Below, piece by piece: positions 49,240 through 58,434 of a DNA stretch of 64,000 nt (positions within the stretch are counted from its first letter, which is position 1; every line of letters begins with the position of its first letter). Source of the DNA: Luteimicrobium sp049844995. GTDB taxonomy: Bacteria > Actinomycetota > Actinomycetes > Actinomycetales > Cellulomonadaceae. A program made the position numbers and the translations under genes. A model generated the notes under the pieces. The model searched no databases. It worked only from the letters and a program-made list of their open reading frames with translations, and was not told the DNA's origin. The stretch is taken from the NCBI RefSeq assembly GCF_049844995.1, contig NZ_JBNCMC010000004.1, positions 595,653-659,652 of the forward strand, read 5' to 3'.

Positions 49240-51641
49240 GCGACGAGCTTCCTCCCGCAGCGCCAACCGGACCGACGTCGACGTCCGCGTCTCCCGACCT
49301 CGCCGACGCGCACCGCCGCTGGGCGGAGCTCGCGGAGAGCATCGAGGCCGACCAGTTCGCCTACTACGTCAAGGACGAGCCGGTCAGCTCCGACGCCGAC
49401 TACGACGCGCGCCTGCGCGAGCTGCAGGCCCTCGAGGACGCGTACCCGGAGCTGCGGACTCCGGACTCGCCGACGCAGCGCGTCGGCGGCACGTTCTCGA
49501 CGGCGTTCGCCGCGGTCGAGCACGTCGAGCGCATGCTCAGCCTGGACAACGCGTTCAACGCGGAGGACATCCAGGCCTGGGCGGACCGGGTCCACAAGGA
49601 GCTGGGCCAGGCCGACGGGGACGCGGCCCTGCCCGACCTGCACTACCTGTGCGAGGTCAAGATCGACGGCCTCGCGATCGCGCTGCTCTACGAGCGCGGC
49701 CGCCTGGTCCGGGCGGCGACGCGCGGGGACGGCCGCACGGGCGAGGACGTGACGCTCAACGTCCGCACCATCGCGACGATCCCGCAGACCCTCGGCGGCG
49801 ACCCCGCGACCCATCCTCACCTCATCGAGATCCGCGGCGAGGTGTTCTTCCCGGTCGCGGACTTCGAGGCGCTCAACGCGGCGCAGGTCGAGGCCGGGAA
49901 GGCGCCGTTCGCGAACCCGCGCAACGCCGCGGCCGGCTCGCTGCGCCAGAAGGACCCGCGCGTGACGGCGTCGCGCCGGCTGCGGATGTACGCGCACGGC
50001 GTGGGCGCGCTGCAGTGGGAGGAGGGGGCCCGCGCGCAGCTGGAACGGCAGTCGCAGGCGTACGAGCTCTTCGAGTCCTGGGGCGTGCCCGTCTCGAGCC
50101 ACAACCGCGTGGTCACGGGCGTCCCGGCGGTTCTCGAGATGATCGCCTACTACGGCGAGCACCGCCACGACATCGAGCACGAGCTGGACGGGCTCGTCGT
50201 CAAGGTCGACGAGCTCGCGCTCCAGCGCCGCCTCGGCTCGACGAGCCGCGCGCCGCGCTGGGCGATCGCGTACAAGTACCCGCCCGAGGAGGTCAACACC
50301 GAGCTCCTCGACATCCGCGTGAACGTCGGGCGGACGGGCCGCGTGACCCCGTACGGCGTGATGCGGCCCGTGCAGGTTGCGGGCTCGACGGTCGAGATGG
50401 CCACGCTCCACAACGCGAGCGAGGTCGAGCGCAAGGGCGTGCTCATCGGCGACACCGTGGTGCTGCGCAAGGCCGGCGACGTCATCCCGGAGATCGTCGG
50501 GCCGGTGGTCGCGCTGCGCGACGGCAGCGAGCGGGCGTTCGTCATGCCGACCGAGTGCCCCTCGTGCGGCACGCCGCTCGCGCCCGCGAAGGAGGGCGAC
50601 GTCGACATCCGCTGCCCGAACCAGCGTTCCTGCCCCTCGCAGCTGCGCGAGCGCCTGTTCCACGCGGCCGGGCGCGGCGCGTTCGACATCGAGGCGCTCG
50701 GCTGGGAGGCGGCGATCGCCCTCACGGACCCCGAGCTCGACCGCCCGGCCGACCCGTCCGTGTACCGGCCCGGCGGCGACGTCGACGCGCCCGCACCGGA
50801 CGCCCTGCCCGAGCCGCAGCGCCCGGTGCTGGCGACCGAGGCCGGCCTCTTCGACCTGACGCCGGAGGACCTCCGCGAGGTCCGCGTCTGGCGCGAGATC
50901 AAGAAGAAGGGCGTCGGCACGGGCCTGTGGGAGGACCGGCTGTACTTCTGGACCAAGCCGACGGCCACCAAGCCGTCCGTTCCGCACGCCAACACGGTGC
51001 GGCTGTTCGTCGAGCTCGAGAAGGCCAAGGAGCAGCCGCTGTGGCGCGTCCTGGTCGCGCTGTCGATCCGCCACGTCGGCCCGACGGCGGCCCGCGCCCT
51101 CGCACAGCACTTCGGTTCCCTGGACGCGATCGAGGAGGCGGCGACGTCGGACTCGCCCGAGCTCGACGCGGTCGAGGGCGTCGGCCCGACCATCGCCGTG
51201 GCCGTGCGGGACTGGTTCGGCGACGCGGACGACGCCGACAACTGGCGGCGCGAGATCGTCGACCGCTGGCGGGCGGCGGGCGTGCGCACCGCGGACGAGC
51301 GGGACGAGTCGGTCGCGCGGACGCTCGAGGGCTTGACCGTGGTGGTCACCGGTTCGCTCGAGGGGTTCACGCGCGACGGCGCCAAGGAGGCGATCCTGGC
51401 TCGCGGCGGCAAGGCGTCGGGCTCGGTGTCCAAGAAGACGGACTTCGTCGTCGTGGGGGAGAGCGCCGGCACCAAGGAGACCAAGGCGCGCGAGCTCGGA
51501 CGACCGATCCTCGACGAGGCGGGCTTCGTCGCCCTGCTCGAGGGCGGCCCCGAGGCCGTGGCGCCCGCCGGACAGGGAGACGACGGCGAGGCGGCGGACG
51601 ACGCGGCGCCGGGGCTCGAGCTCGAGGCCGACGAGGAGTAG
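49236..51641 (+). CDS. ligA: NAD-dependent DNA ligase LigA
   Basis: 801 aa. Seals nicks using NAD+. Adenylated Lys in CEVKIDGLA (Lys 142); NAD-binding Ia region before it; OB fold; four-Cys zinc finger beginning CPSCGTPLAP (~441) and ending RSCPSQLRERL; helix-hairpin-helix region; C-terminal BRCT domain (~690-770, LEGLTVVVTGSLEGF). It is ~100 residues longer than most LigA, mainly from an Asp/Pro-rich insertion after the zinc finger and an acidic tail; this is common in Micrococcales. GTGA overlap with the small membrane protein gene. Confidence 0.97.
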   Translation: MSDELPPAAPTGPTSTSASPDLADAHRRWAELAESIEADQFAYYVKDEPVSSDADYDARLRELQALEDAYPELRTPDSPTQRVGGTFSTAFAAVEHVERMLSLDNAFNAEDIQAWADRVHKELGQADGDAALPDLHYLCEVKIDGLAIALLYERGRLVRAATRGDGRTGEDVTLNVRTIATIPQTLGGDPATHPHLIEIRGEVFFPVADFEALNAAQVEAGKAPFANPRNAAAGSLRQKDPRVTASRRLRMYAHGVGALQWEEGARAQLERQSQAYELFESWGVPVSSHNRVVTGVPAVLEMIAYYGEHRHDIEHELDGLVVKVDELALQRRLGSTSRAPRWAIAYKYPPEEVNTELLDIRVNVGRTGRVTPYGVMRPVQVAGSTVEMATLHNASEVERKGVLIGDTVVLRKAGDVIPEIVGPVVALRDGSERAFVMPTECPSCGTPLAPAKEGDVDIRCPNQRSCPSQLRERLFHAAGRGAFDIEALGWEAAIALTDPELDRPADPSVYRPGGDVDAPAPDALPEPQRPVLATEAGLFDLTPEDLREVRVWREIKKKGVGTGLWEDRLYFWTKPTATKPSVPHANTVRLFVELEKAKEQPLWRVLVALSIRHVGPTAARALAQHFGSLDAIEEAATSDSPELDAVEGVGPTIAVAVRDWFGDADDADNWRREIVDRWRAAGVRTADERDESVARTLEGLTVVVTGSLEGFTRDGAKEAILARGGKASGSVSKKTDFVVVGESAGTKETKARELGRPILDEAGFVALLEGGPEAVAPAGQGDDGEAADDAAPGLELEADEE

Positions 51642-51651
51642 CCGGTCCGGG

Positions 51652-52554
51652 TCACGGACGCCGGTCGACCACGCCCCGCAGCAGCGCGACGCCGTCGTCC
51701 GGCACGGGCAGCCACGGCCCCCGGGGCGGACCGGTCCGGACGCCGAGCAGGCGCGCGAGCGCGTGCAGCGCCGACACCGGCCGGAGCACGCCGACCGCGC
51801 GGGCGAGCTCGTGCAGCCACGTCGCCTCCGCGGTCGGGCCGGGCACGCCCGCCGCGCGGGAGCGGCGCAGCGCGACGTACTCGGCGGGTGCGAGCGCCGC
51901 CAGGCCGGTGTGCCAGGCGTCGGCGAGCGGTGCATCGCCCGTGAGGGCGACGTCGCCGCTGAGCCCCACCGCGACGCCCTCGGTCCGGAGCTCGTCGACG
52001 CGCGCGTCGGGCCGCGACGGCAGCGCCGCCGGGTCCTTGACGCCCCGGAGCGTGGTCGTCGCCGCGAGCTCGACGAGCAGCTCCGGCGTCACGTCGTAGC
52101 CGGTCTGGAGCGGCTTGTTGTAGAAGCAGAGCGGGAGGTCGCTCGCGTCCGCGACGGCCCGCACGAGGCCCGCGACCTCCGGGTCGACGAGCGGCGCGTA
52201 CGCGAACGGCGCGAGCACCAGCCCGTCGGCGCCCGCACGCTCCGCAGCGAGGGCGTGCCGGACGACCTGCCGCGTCGACGGCGCGCTGACCGCGACGTGC
52301 AGCGGAGCCGCGCCGGCGGCCTCGCGCGCCGCCCGGACGACCTGGTCGCGCTCGGCGTCGTCGAACGCCCGGCCGTCGCCGCTCGACGCGAGCACCACGA
52401 CGCCGTCGACCCCCGCCCGGACGGCGTCGTCCACGAGCCGGCCGAGCGCGTCGAGGTCGAGCGCGTCGGCGTCGGCCAGCGGCGTGATCGGGTAGGCGAG
52501 GAGCCCGGTGAACGGTGCGGAAGCCTCGGCCTGGGCGCGTCCGCCCTGCGTCAC
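51652..52554 (-). CDS. dihydrodipicolinate synthase family protein
   Basis: 300 aa (beta/alpha)8 class I aldolase of the DapA/NAL family. Active-site Tyr in LCFYNKPLQTGYDV (~145) and Schiff-base Lys in RGVKDPAALP (~169). Its place behind ThuA-like and ROK genes argues for sugar-acid cleavage, not lysine synthesis. The GTG start overlaps the thuA-like stop by 4 bp. Converges on ligA, 10 bp between stops. Confidence 0.88.
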   Translation of the reverse strand: MTQGGRAQAEASAPFTGLLAYPITPLADADALDLDALGRLVDDAVRAGVDGVVVLASSGDGRAFDDAERDQVVRAAREAAGAAPLHVAVSAPSTRQVVRHALAAERAGADGLVLAPFAYAPLVDPEVAGLVRAVADASDLPLCFYNKPLQTGYDVTPELLVELAATTTLRGVKDPAALPSRPDARVDELRTEGVAVGLSGDVALTGDAPLADAWHTGLAALAPAEYVALRRSRAAGVPGPTAEATWLHELARAVGVLRPVSALHALARLLGVRTGPPRGPWLPVPDDGVALLRGVVDRRP

Positions 52555-53219
52555 GGACGCGCCGCCCAGAGCAGCCCGCGCTCGATGATCGCGCGCAGCG
52601 CGGGATGCTCGAGGTCCGCGAGGTGGTGGCCCGGCGTGCACACGAACACGCGGCCGTCGCCCCACTGCCGGGTCCAGACCGCCGGGGAGACGACGGGCTC
52701 GCGCCACTCGACGTCGGGCCCCGGGGCGATGGTCGTGGTGGCCAGCACGTCGCTCAGGGTGTCCGTGAGCATCCAGTACTGCTCCGACGTGAGCGAGAAC
52801 TCGTCGATGCCGGCGACGACGGGGTGGTCGGCGCGCTCGGGGACCACCCGGACCGTGTGGTGGACGATGTCGCGCGGGTGCGCGGCGAACTGCCCGCCCA
52901 CCATCTGCAGGTAGTCGGTCGCCATCCGGAACGAGTCGATGACGCCCCCGTGCCAGCCGGCGAAGCCCGTCCCCGAGGCGACGGCGTGGCGCAGGCCGCG
53001 CATCTCGTCGGGCAGGATCTCGCCCATGGTCCAGCACTGGACGACGAGGTCCACGGTCTCCATGTAGTCGCGCTCGGCGTAGACCTCGAGGCTGTCGTCG
53101 ACGTCGACGGCGAAGCCCTGGTCCTCGAGGTAGGGCAGGAACAGGTCGCTGGCCTCGAGCGGGGCGTGCCCGGGCCAGCCGCCGCGTATGACGAGTGCCC
53201 GGCGTTCCCTGGACGTCAT
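52551..53219 (-). CDS. ThuA-like domain protein
   Basis: 222 aa with the class I glutamine amidotransferase-like fold of ThuA (trehalose utilisation): RALVIRGGWPGHAPLEASD at the start, SGTGFAGWHGGVID (~80) and HPVVAGIDEFSLTSEQYW (~133), both typical. ThuA proteins act on 3-keto-sugars in disaccharide catabolism. RBS GGAGGA precedes the ATG. Located between the ROK and DHDPS-like genes of the same operon. Confidence 0.9.
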   Translation of the reverse strand: MTSRERRALVIRGGWPGHAPLEASDLFLPYLEDQGFAVDVDDSLEVYAERDYMETVDLVVQCWTMGEILPDEMRGLRHAVASGTGFAGWHGGVIDSFRMATDYLQMVGGQFAAHPRDIVHHTVRVVPERADHPVVAGIDEFSLTSEQYWMLTDTLSDVLATTTIAPGPDVEWREPVVSPAVWTRQWGDGRVFVCTPGHHLADLEHPALRAIIERGLLWAARP

Positions 53220-53244
53220 GTGTCCTCCTCGACGCGTTCGGTGG

Positions 53245-54426
53245 TCATGAGACGAGGGCCTCGACGGCCGGGGCGGACAGGACGGCGTCGACGGCCATGG
53301 CGCTCGCCCCGAGCACGCCCGCCTCGGCCCGGGTGTGCGCGGTGGCGATGCGCAGGTGCTGGGTCGCGAGCGGCAGGGAGCGCTGGTAGACGACCTCCCG
53401 GATCCCGGCGAGGAGGTTCTCCCCGGCGTCCGCGAGGATGCCGCCGACGACCACCACGGACGGGTTGAGGAGGCTCACCGTCGCGGCGAGGACCGCGCCG
53501 ATGTCGCGCCCCGCCTGACGGACCGCATGGCCGGCCTCGAGGTCGCCGGCCCGCACGAGCGCCACCACGTCGGCGCTCGACGTGACGGGCGCGCCGGCCG
53601 CCCGCAGCGCGTTGGCCACCGCCTGCCCGCTGGCGACCGCCTCGAGACAGCCGACGTTCCCGCACCGGCACGGGACCTCGCCGGCGCCCGGGACGCGGAT
53701 GTGGCCGAGGTCCCCGGCGCCGCCGTTGGCGCCGCGGCGCAGGTTGCCGTCCATGATGATGCCCGCGCCGATGCCGGTCGCGATCTTGACGAAGACGAGG
53801 TCGGTGGCGTCGCGCCAGGCGGTCCGGTGCTCGCCCAGCGCCATGAGGTTGACGTCGTTGTCGACGAGCACGTCGGTCCCGAGCGCTCGCCTCAGGGTGC
53901 CGGGGACGTCCGCGCCGTCCCAGCCGGGCATGATCGGTGGGTTCGTGGGTCGCCCGTTCGCATGGTCGACGGGCCCGGGGAGCCCCACGCCCACGCCGGC
54001 GAGGTCGCGCTGGGCGGCGCCGGCCTTGTCGAGCAGCCCCGTGCCCAGCTCGGCGACCCGCGCGAGGACGCGCTCGGGGCCGTCGGCGATCGCGAGCGGC
54101 TCCTCGTGCTCCGCGAGGACGGTCGACGCGAGGTCGGTCACCGCGAGGCGGGCGTGCGTCGCACCGAGGTCGACCGCGAGGACGACCCGCGCGGCGGGGT
54201 TGAACGCGAACGTGGACGGCGGCCGGCCGCCGGTGGAGGTCGCCTCGCCCGACGGTGTGACCAGCCCGAGGGTGAGGAGCGAGTCGATCCGGGCGGCGAT
54301 GGTCGAGCGTGCCTGACCGGTCACGGTGGCGAGCTCGGCCCGCGTGCGTGGGCGTCCGTCCCTGAGGAGCTGGAACATCTCGCCGGCGCCCGTCGGCCGA
54401 GGCGCGAACTTGAGCAGCTCCTCCAT
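53245..54426 (-). CDS. ROK family transcriptional repressor
   Basis: 393 aa. An N-terminal winged helix (~10-70: AELATVTGQARSTIAARIDSL) and a ROK sugar-binding domain with the zinc motif CRCGNVGCLEAV (~248) and GDLGH. The start is uncertain: I use the ATG at 54426 (MEELLKFAPRPTGAGEMF), which leaves the usual short lead before the HTH; a GTG at 54519 or ATG at 54543 would add a Pro/Gly-rich extension. It is divergent from the sugar importer, whose promoter lies in the gap, and probably represses both directions. Confidence 0.88.
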   Translation of the reverse strand: MEELLKFAPRPTGAGEMFQLLRDGRPRTRAELATVTGQARSTIAARIDSLLTLGLVTPSGEATSTGGRPPSTFAFNPAARVVLAVDLGATHARLAVTDLASTVLAEHEEPLAIADGPERVLARVAELGTGLLDKAGAAQRDLAGVGVGLPGPVDHANGRPTNPPIMPGWDGADVPGTLRRALGTDVLVDNDVNLMALGEHRTAWRDATDLVFVKIATGIGAGIIMDGNLRRGANGGAGDLGHIRVPGAGEVPCRCGNVGCLEAVASGQAVANALRAAGAPVTSSADVVALVRAGDLEAGHAVRQAGRDIGAVLAATVSLLNPSVVVVGGILADAGENLLAGIREVVYQRSLPLATQHLRIATAHTRAEAGVLGASAMAVDAVLSAPAVEALVS

Positions 54427-54555
54427 GCGGACAGTGAACCACGCGTCGTCGGGACCGCCGGAGGGCGTGCGAGAGGCGACGGGGGCCGGTGCGCCGTCGT
54501 CGGGGCTTCCACCTGTCACAAGACGGTAACGGTACACCAGCATCTCAACTTTTGA

Positions 54556-54584
54556 TTGACAGCCGATAGAAGTATGGCTACTTT
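54556..54584 (+). promoter_or_regulatory. sigma-70-type promoter of the sugar importer operon
   Basis: TTGACA (54556-54561), a 17-bp spacer and TACTTT (54579-54584) form a near-consensus promoter. The -10 ends 6 bp before the ATG at 54591, so the mRNA is probably leaderless. It lies in an AT-rich island (about 54540-54590), unusual in this sequence, in which TCAA/TTGA arms (54545-54559) overlap the -35. The island is a likely ROK operator. Confidence 0.75.
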
Positions 54585-54590
54585 CGTCGC

Positions 54591-56174
54591 ATGGTCAGCG
54601 ACGACCCCCACGCCAACGACGGCGTACCCCCCGGCGGGCCTCCCGCCGGCGGCTCCCCGGCCGATCCGGGCACCGCTCCCGTCCTCGAGGTCCGTGGCAT
54701 CGTCAAGACGTTCCCGGGTGCCCGGGCCCTCGACGGCGTCGACCTCGACGTCCGCCGCGGCGAGGTGCACTGCCTCCTCGGGCAGAACGGCGCGGGCAAG
54801 TCCACGCTCATCAAGGTGCTCTCGGGCGCCCACCGGCCCGACGAGGGCACCGTGCTGGTCGACGGCGAGCCCGTGGCGCTCGCCCGTCCCACGGACGCCC
54901 TCCGGCACGGCATCGCGACGATGTACCAGGAGCTCGACGTCGTCGACGGCCTGACCGTCGCCGAGAACGTCTACCTCGGGCACGAGCTCGCGACCGTCGG
55001 GTTCACGCAGCGCCGCCTCGCCGCGCGCCGGACCCGCGAGCTCATGGCCCGGCTGGGCCACCCGGAGATCAGGCCGCGCACGGAGGTCGGCGCGCTGTCG
55101 GCGGCGGGCAAGCAGGTCGTCTCGATGGCGCGCGCGCTGTCCCACGACGCCCGGGTCATCGTCATGGACGAACCGACCGCGGTCCTCGACTCCGAGGAGG
55201 TCGAGAACCTGTTCCGCGTGGTCGCGGAGCTCACGGCCGCCGGGATCGCCGTCGTCTACATCTCGCACCGCCTCGAGGAGATCCGGCGCGTCGGCGACCG
55301 GCTGACCGTCCTCAAGGACGGTCGCACCGTCGCGACGGGCCTGCCAGCCGCGACGACGGGGCGTGCCGAGCTCATCCGGCTCATGACGGGCCGGGCCGTC
55401 GAGTACGCGATCCCGCGCCGCCCCGCGCCCGCCCCGGACGCCTCCGTCGTGCTCGACGTCGAGGGGCTCGAGCTGGCCGGGTCCTTCCGCGACGTGTCGT
55501 TCAGCGTGCGGGCGGGGGAGGTCGTCGGCCTCGCGGGACTGGTCGGCTCCGGGCGCTCGGAGATTCTCGAGTCGGTGTTCGGTGCCCGGCGCCCGACGGG
55601 CGGGACCGTCCGCGTCGGCGGCCGTGCGCTGCGCCCCGGCTCGGTGTCCGCCGCGGTCGCCGCGGGCGTCGGCCTGTGCCCCGAGGAGCGCAAGAGCCAG
55701 GGGCTCATCCTCGACCAGCCCGTGTACCGCAACATCACGCTCTCGACGTTCGGCAGGACCGCCCGCGGGGGTCTGCTCGACGAGCGCGAGGAGCGCGAGG
55801 TGGCGCGCGAGCAGATCGAGGCGCTCGAGCTGCGCCCGTCCGACCCCGACCGCCCCGCCCGCACGCTGTCGGGTGGCAACCAGCAGAAGCTCGTCCTCGC
55901 GCGCTGGCTCGTCCACGGCTGCCGCGTGCTGCTCCTCGACGAGCCCACCCGCGGCGTGGACGTCGGCGCGCGGTCCGAGATCTACGCGCTCGTGGCGCGC
56001 CTCGCCGCGCAGGGGACGGCCGTCGTCGTCGTGTCGAGCGAGATCGACGAGGTGATCGGCCTCGCCGACCGCGTCCTCGTCGTCTCGGAGGGGCGGGTCG
56101 TCCACGAGGCGCCCGCCGACCGGATCGACGAGCACCAGGTGCTCGAGCTCGTCATGGAAGGAAGTGCCGCGTGA
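54591..56174 (+). CDS. sugar ABC transporter ATP-binding protein, RbsA/MglA type
   Basis: 527 aa with two ATPase domains in tandem. First: Walker A GQNGAGKST (~63), signature degenerate (LSAAGKQ), Walker B VIVMDEPTAVLD. Second: Walker A GLVGSGRSE (~317, with Arg for Lys as in RbsA/MglA), signature LSGGNQQKL (~425), Walker B LLLDEPTRGVDVG. Carries a Pro/Gly-rich N-terminal tail of ~30 residues. Starts next to a strong promoter without a ribosome site. Its GTGA overlap links it to the permease. Confidence 0.95.
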   Translation: MVSDDPHANDGVPPGGPPAGGSPADPGTAPVLEVRGIVKTFPGARALDGVDLDVRRGEVHCLLGQNGAGKSTLIKVLSGAHRPDEGTVLVDGEPVALARPTDALRHGIATMYQELDVVDGLTVAENVYLGHELATVGFTQRRLAARRTRELMARLGHPEIRPRTEVGALSAAGKQVVSMARALSHDARVIVMDEPTAVLDSEEVENLFRVVAELTAAGIAVVYISHRLEEIRRVGDRLTVLKDGRTVATGLPAATTGRAELIRLMTGRAVEYAIPRRPAPAPDASVVLDVEGLELAGSFRDVSFSVRAGEVVGLAGLVGSGRSEILESVFGARRPTGGTVRVGGRALRPGSVSAAVAAGVGLCPEERKSQGLILDQPVYRNITLSTFGRTARGGLLDEREEREVAREQIEALELRPSDPDRPARTLSGGNQQKLVLARWLVHGCRVLLLDEPTRGVDVGARSEIYALVARLAAQGTAVVVVSSEIDEVIGLADRVLVVSEGRVVHEAPADRIDEHQVLELVMEGSAA

Positions 56175-57247
56175 GCGACCACGACGTGACCACAGCGGCG
56201 ACGGAGGGCGGTCGCCTGCCGGCTCCGCAGCCGGATCCGGACCACGCGGGCCGCACGGTGGCGCGGCGCGGTCCTCGCTCGCTCCTGCACGGCTCGGCCG
56301 GCCGCAACCTCGGGCTCGTGATCGCCCTCGTGGCGCTGTGCGTCGTGGGCGTCGCGACGGCCGGCGACCGCTTCGCGAGCGTCGACAACGCGATGACGAT
56401 CCTCCGGCTCGCCGCGGTGCTGGGCGTCCTCAGCATCGGCATGACGTTCGTCATCACGGCGGGCGGCATCGACCTGTCCGTCGGTGCGGTGGTGGGGCTG
56501 TCGTCCGTCTGGGCGACCACGCTCGCCACGCAGACCCTCGCGGAGGACACGAGCTGGCTCGTCATGGTCGGCTGCGCGCTCGCGGTGGGCCTCGGCGCCG
56601 GCCTGCTCAACGGTTTCCTCGTCGCCTACGGGCGGGTCGTCGCGTTCATCGCGACCCTCGCCATGATGGTCTCGGCGCGCGGGCTCGCGGAGATCATCGC
56701 GAACCGCCAGACCCAGATCGTGCGCGTCCAGAGCTTCCTCGACGTGTTCCAGTCCGAGCCCCTCGGCATCTCGCTGCTGGTCTGGATCTTCGCGGTCGTG
56801 GCCGTCGCGGGCTGGTTCCTGCTCAACCGCACCACGTTCGGCCGGCGGACGGTCGCGGTCGGCGGCAACCCCGAGGCCGCGCGGCTCGCGGGGATCAAGA
56901 TCCGCCGCCACACCCTGTATCTCTACGCCCTGTCGGGCCTCGCCGCGGGGATCGGCGGCCTCATGATGCTGGCGCGCACGACAGCGGGCTCGTCCACCAA
57001 CGGCCAGTACTACGAGCTCGACGCCATCGCGGCCGTGGTCGTGGGCGGCACGCTGCTCGTCGGCGGTCGCGGCACGATCGTCGGCACCGTCCTCGGGGTC
57101 CTCATCTTCTCGACCCTGACCAACGTCTTCACCCAGAACAACCTCTCGAGCTCGGCGCAGGCCGTCGCCAAGGGCGTCATCATCGTCCTCGCCGTGCTCC
57201 TCCAGCAGCGCTTCGCCGACCGGTCCCGCAGCACCGGCAGCGCGTAG
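56171..57247 (+). CDS. sugar ABC transporter permease, RbsC type
   Basis: 358 aa with about eight to ten membrane helices. The BPD_transp_2 pattern is clear: GMTFVITAGGIDLSVGAVVGL (~95-115), the conserved GGNPEAARLAGI (~235) and the late segment AAVVVGGTLLVGGRGTIVGT. The first ~45 residues are polar and Arg-rich, cytoplasmic. Start GTG at 56171 overlaps the ATPase stop. One permease gene only, so a homodimer is expected, as in RbsABC. Confidence 0.94.
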   Translation: MSDHDVTTAATEGGRLPAPQPDPDHAGRTVARRGPRSLLHGSAGRNLGLVIALVALCVVGVATAGDRFASVDNAMTILRLAAVLGVLSIGMTFVITAGGIDLSVGAVVGLSSVWATTLATQTLAEDTSWLVMVGCALAVGLGAGLLNGFLVAYGRVVAFIATLAMMVSARGLAEIIANRQTQIVRVQSFLDVFQSEPLGISLLVWIFAVVAVAGWFLLNRTTFGRRTVAVGGNPEAARLAGIKIRRHTLYLYALSGLAAGIGGLMMLARTTAGSSTNGQYYELDAIAAVVVGGTLLVGGRGTIVGTVLGVLIFSTLTNVFTQNNLSSSAQAVAKGVIIVLAVLLQQRFADRSRSTGSA

Positions 57248-57250
57248 TTC

Positions 57251-57269
57251 GCCGCGTCCCGCACGCGGC
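57251..57269 (+). other. intercistronic stem-loop before the binding-protein gene
   Basis: Perfect 7-bp stem GCCGCGT/ACGCGGC with a 5-nt loop, 3 bp after the permease stop. Such stems between permease and binding-protein genes often set transcript stability or partial termination, letting the binding protein accumulate. A second stem follows that gene. Confidence 0.55.
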
Positions 57270-57322
57270 GTCGTCGAGACGCCGAGCGCCCACGAGAAGC
57301 ATCACGATCAAGGAGGATCGCC

Positions 57323-58369
57323 ATGTCAGCACCGCTCCGACGTCGCTTCGCCCTGCTGGGCGTCGTCGCCGCCGCGACGCTCGCCCTGTCCGCGTGCACG
57401 TCCAACAGCCCGTCCAAGGACGAGGACTCGGCCGCGGTCGGCCCGGCCGCGACGTCCGACAACGACGCCGCCGGCAAGACCGTCACCATCGGGTTCTCGG
57501 CGCCCGCGGCCGACCACGGCTGGATGAGCGCGATCAGCAAGGCCGCCGCCGCCGAGGCCAAGAAGCACTCCGACATCAAGCTCGTCCAGGCCGAGGGCAC
57601 CAACGACGTCAACCTGCAGATCAGCCAGATCGAGGGCTTCATCAACGACAAGGTCGACGCGATCGTCGTCCTGCCGTTCGACGGCAAGGCGCTCACCGAC
57701 GTGGCGCGCAAGGCCATGGACGCCGGGATCCCGGTGATCAACGTCGACCGCGAGTTCTCCGACCCGAACGCCGCCCGCGTCACCGTCCTCGGCGACAACT
57801 ACGGCATGGGCGTGAGCGCGGGCGCGTACATCTGCGGCAAGCTCGACGGAAAGAAGGACGCCGTCGTCGCGGAGATCGCGGGCATCGACTCGCTCCCGCT
57901 CACGCAGGACCGCAGCAAGGGGTTCTCCGACGCCCTCGCGAAGTGCGGGCTCAAGGTCAGCAACCGGGTCGCGGCCGACTTCACGGTGCAGGGCGGTGAG
58001 CAGGCCGCTGCGAACCTCCTGCAGGCCGCCCCGCACATCGACGCGATCTGGAACCACGACGACGACCAGGGTGTCGGCGTCATGGCCGCGATCAAGGACG
58101 CCGGCCGCGACGAGTTCTTCATGGTCGGCGGCGCTGGATCCGCGAACGTCATGCGCGACATCAAGAAGGACGACACCGTGCTCAAGGCGACGGTCGTCTA
58201 TCCGTCGACCCAGGCCGCCGACGGCGTCGCGCTGGCCCGCATGCTCGTCCAGGGCAAGGCGCTGAGCGACCTCGTCGAGGTGGAGGTGCCCCGCAAGGTC
58301 CAGCTCTACGCCCCCGTGGTGACCAAGGACAACGTCGACCAGTACCTGGCGACCGCGTTCGAGTCCTGA
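57323..58369 (+). CDS. sugar ABC transporter substrate-binding lipoprotein (RbsB type)
   Basis: 348 aa periplasmic-binding-protein family (Peripla_BP_4). Lipobox ALSAC with Cys 25, an acidic Ser/Asp linker, then the two-lobe fold starting VTIGFSAPAADHGWM. Motifs such as DAIVVLPFDGKALTD and GIPVINVDREF are typical of the ribose/galactose clade. RBS AAGGAGG is 10 nt before the ATG. The specific sugar is unknown; downstream dehydrogenase and isomerase suggest a hexose, cyclitol or 3-keto-type route. Confidence 0.94.
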   Translation: MSAPLRRRFALLGVVAAATLALSACTSNSPSKDEDSAAVGPAATSDNDAAGKTVTIGFSAPAADHGWMSAISKAAAAEAKKHSDIKLVQAEGTNDVNLQISQIEGFINDKVDAIVVLPFDGKALTDVARKAMDAGIPVINVDREFSDPNAARVTVLGDNYGMGVSAGAYICGKLDGKKDAVVAEIAGIDSLPLTQDRSKGFSDALAKCGLKVSNRVAADFTVQGGEQAAANLLQAAPHIDAIWNHDDDQGVGVMAAIKDAGRDEFFMVGGAGSANVMRDIKKDDTVLKATVVYPSTQAADGVALARMLVQGKALSDLVEVEVPRKVQLYAPVVTKDNVDQYLATAFES

Positions 58370-58393
58370 CCGGAACCGGCGAACCAGCCGAAC

Positions 58394-58413
58394 CCGGCCC
58401 GGCAGCGGGCCGG
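58394..58413 (+). other. perfect intercistronic hairpin after the binding-protein gene
   Basis: CCGGCCCG and CGGGCCGG form an 8-bp perfect stem with a GCAG loop, 24 bp after the binding-protein stop. It probably protects or attenuates the transcript before the dehydrogenase gene. No U-tract. Confidence 0.6.
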
Positions 58414-58434
58414 CCGAGACCTCGAGGAGACCCG

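Noticed and set aside
48784..49266. Minus-strand frame ending in VIVGEHSVTVGEGTW
   Set aside because: It is antisense to a more credible small membrane protein and the ligA start. The peptide pattern comes from the dispersed 40-bp DNA repeat.
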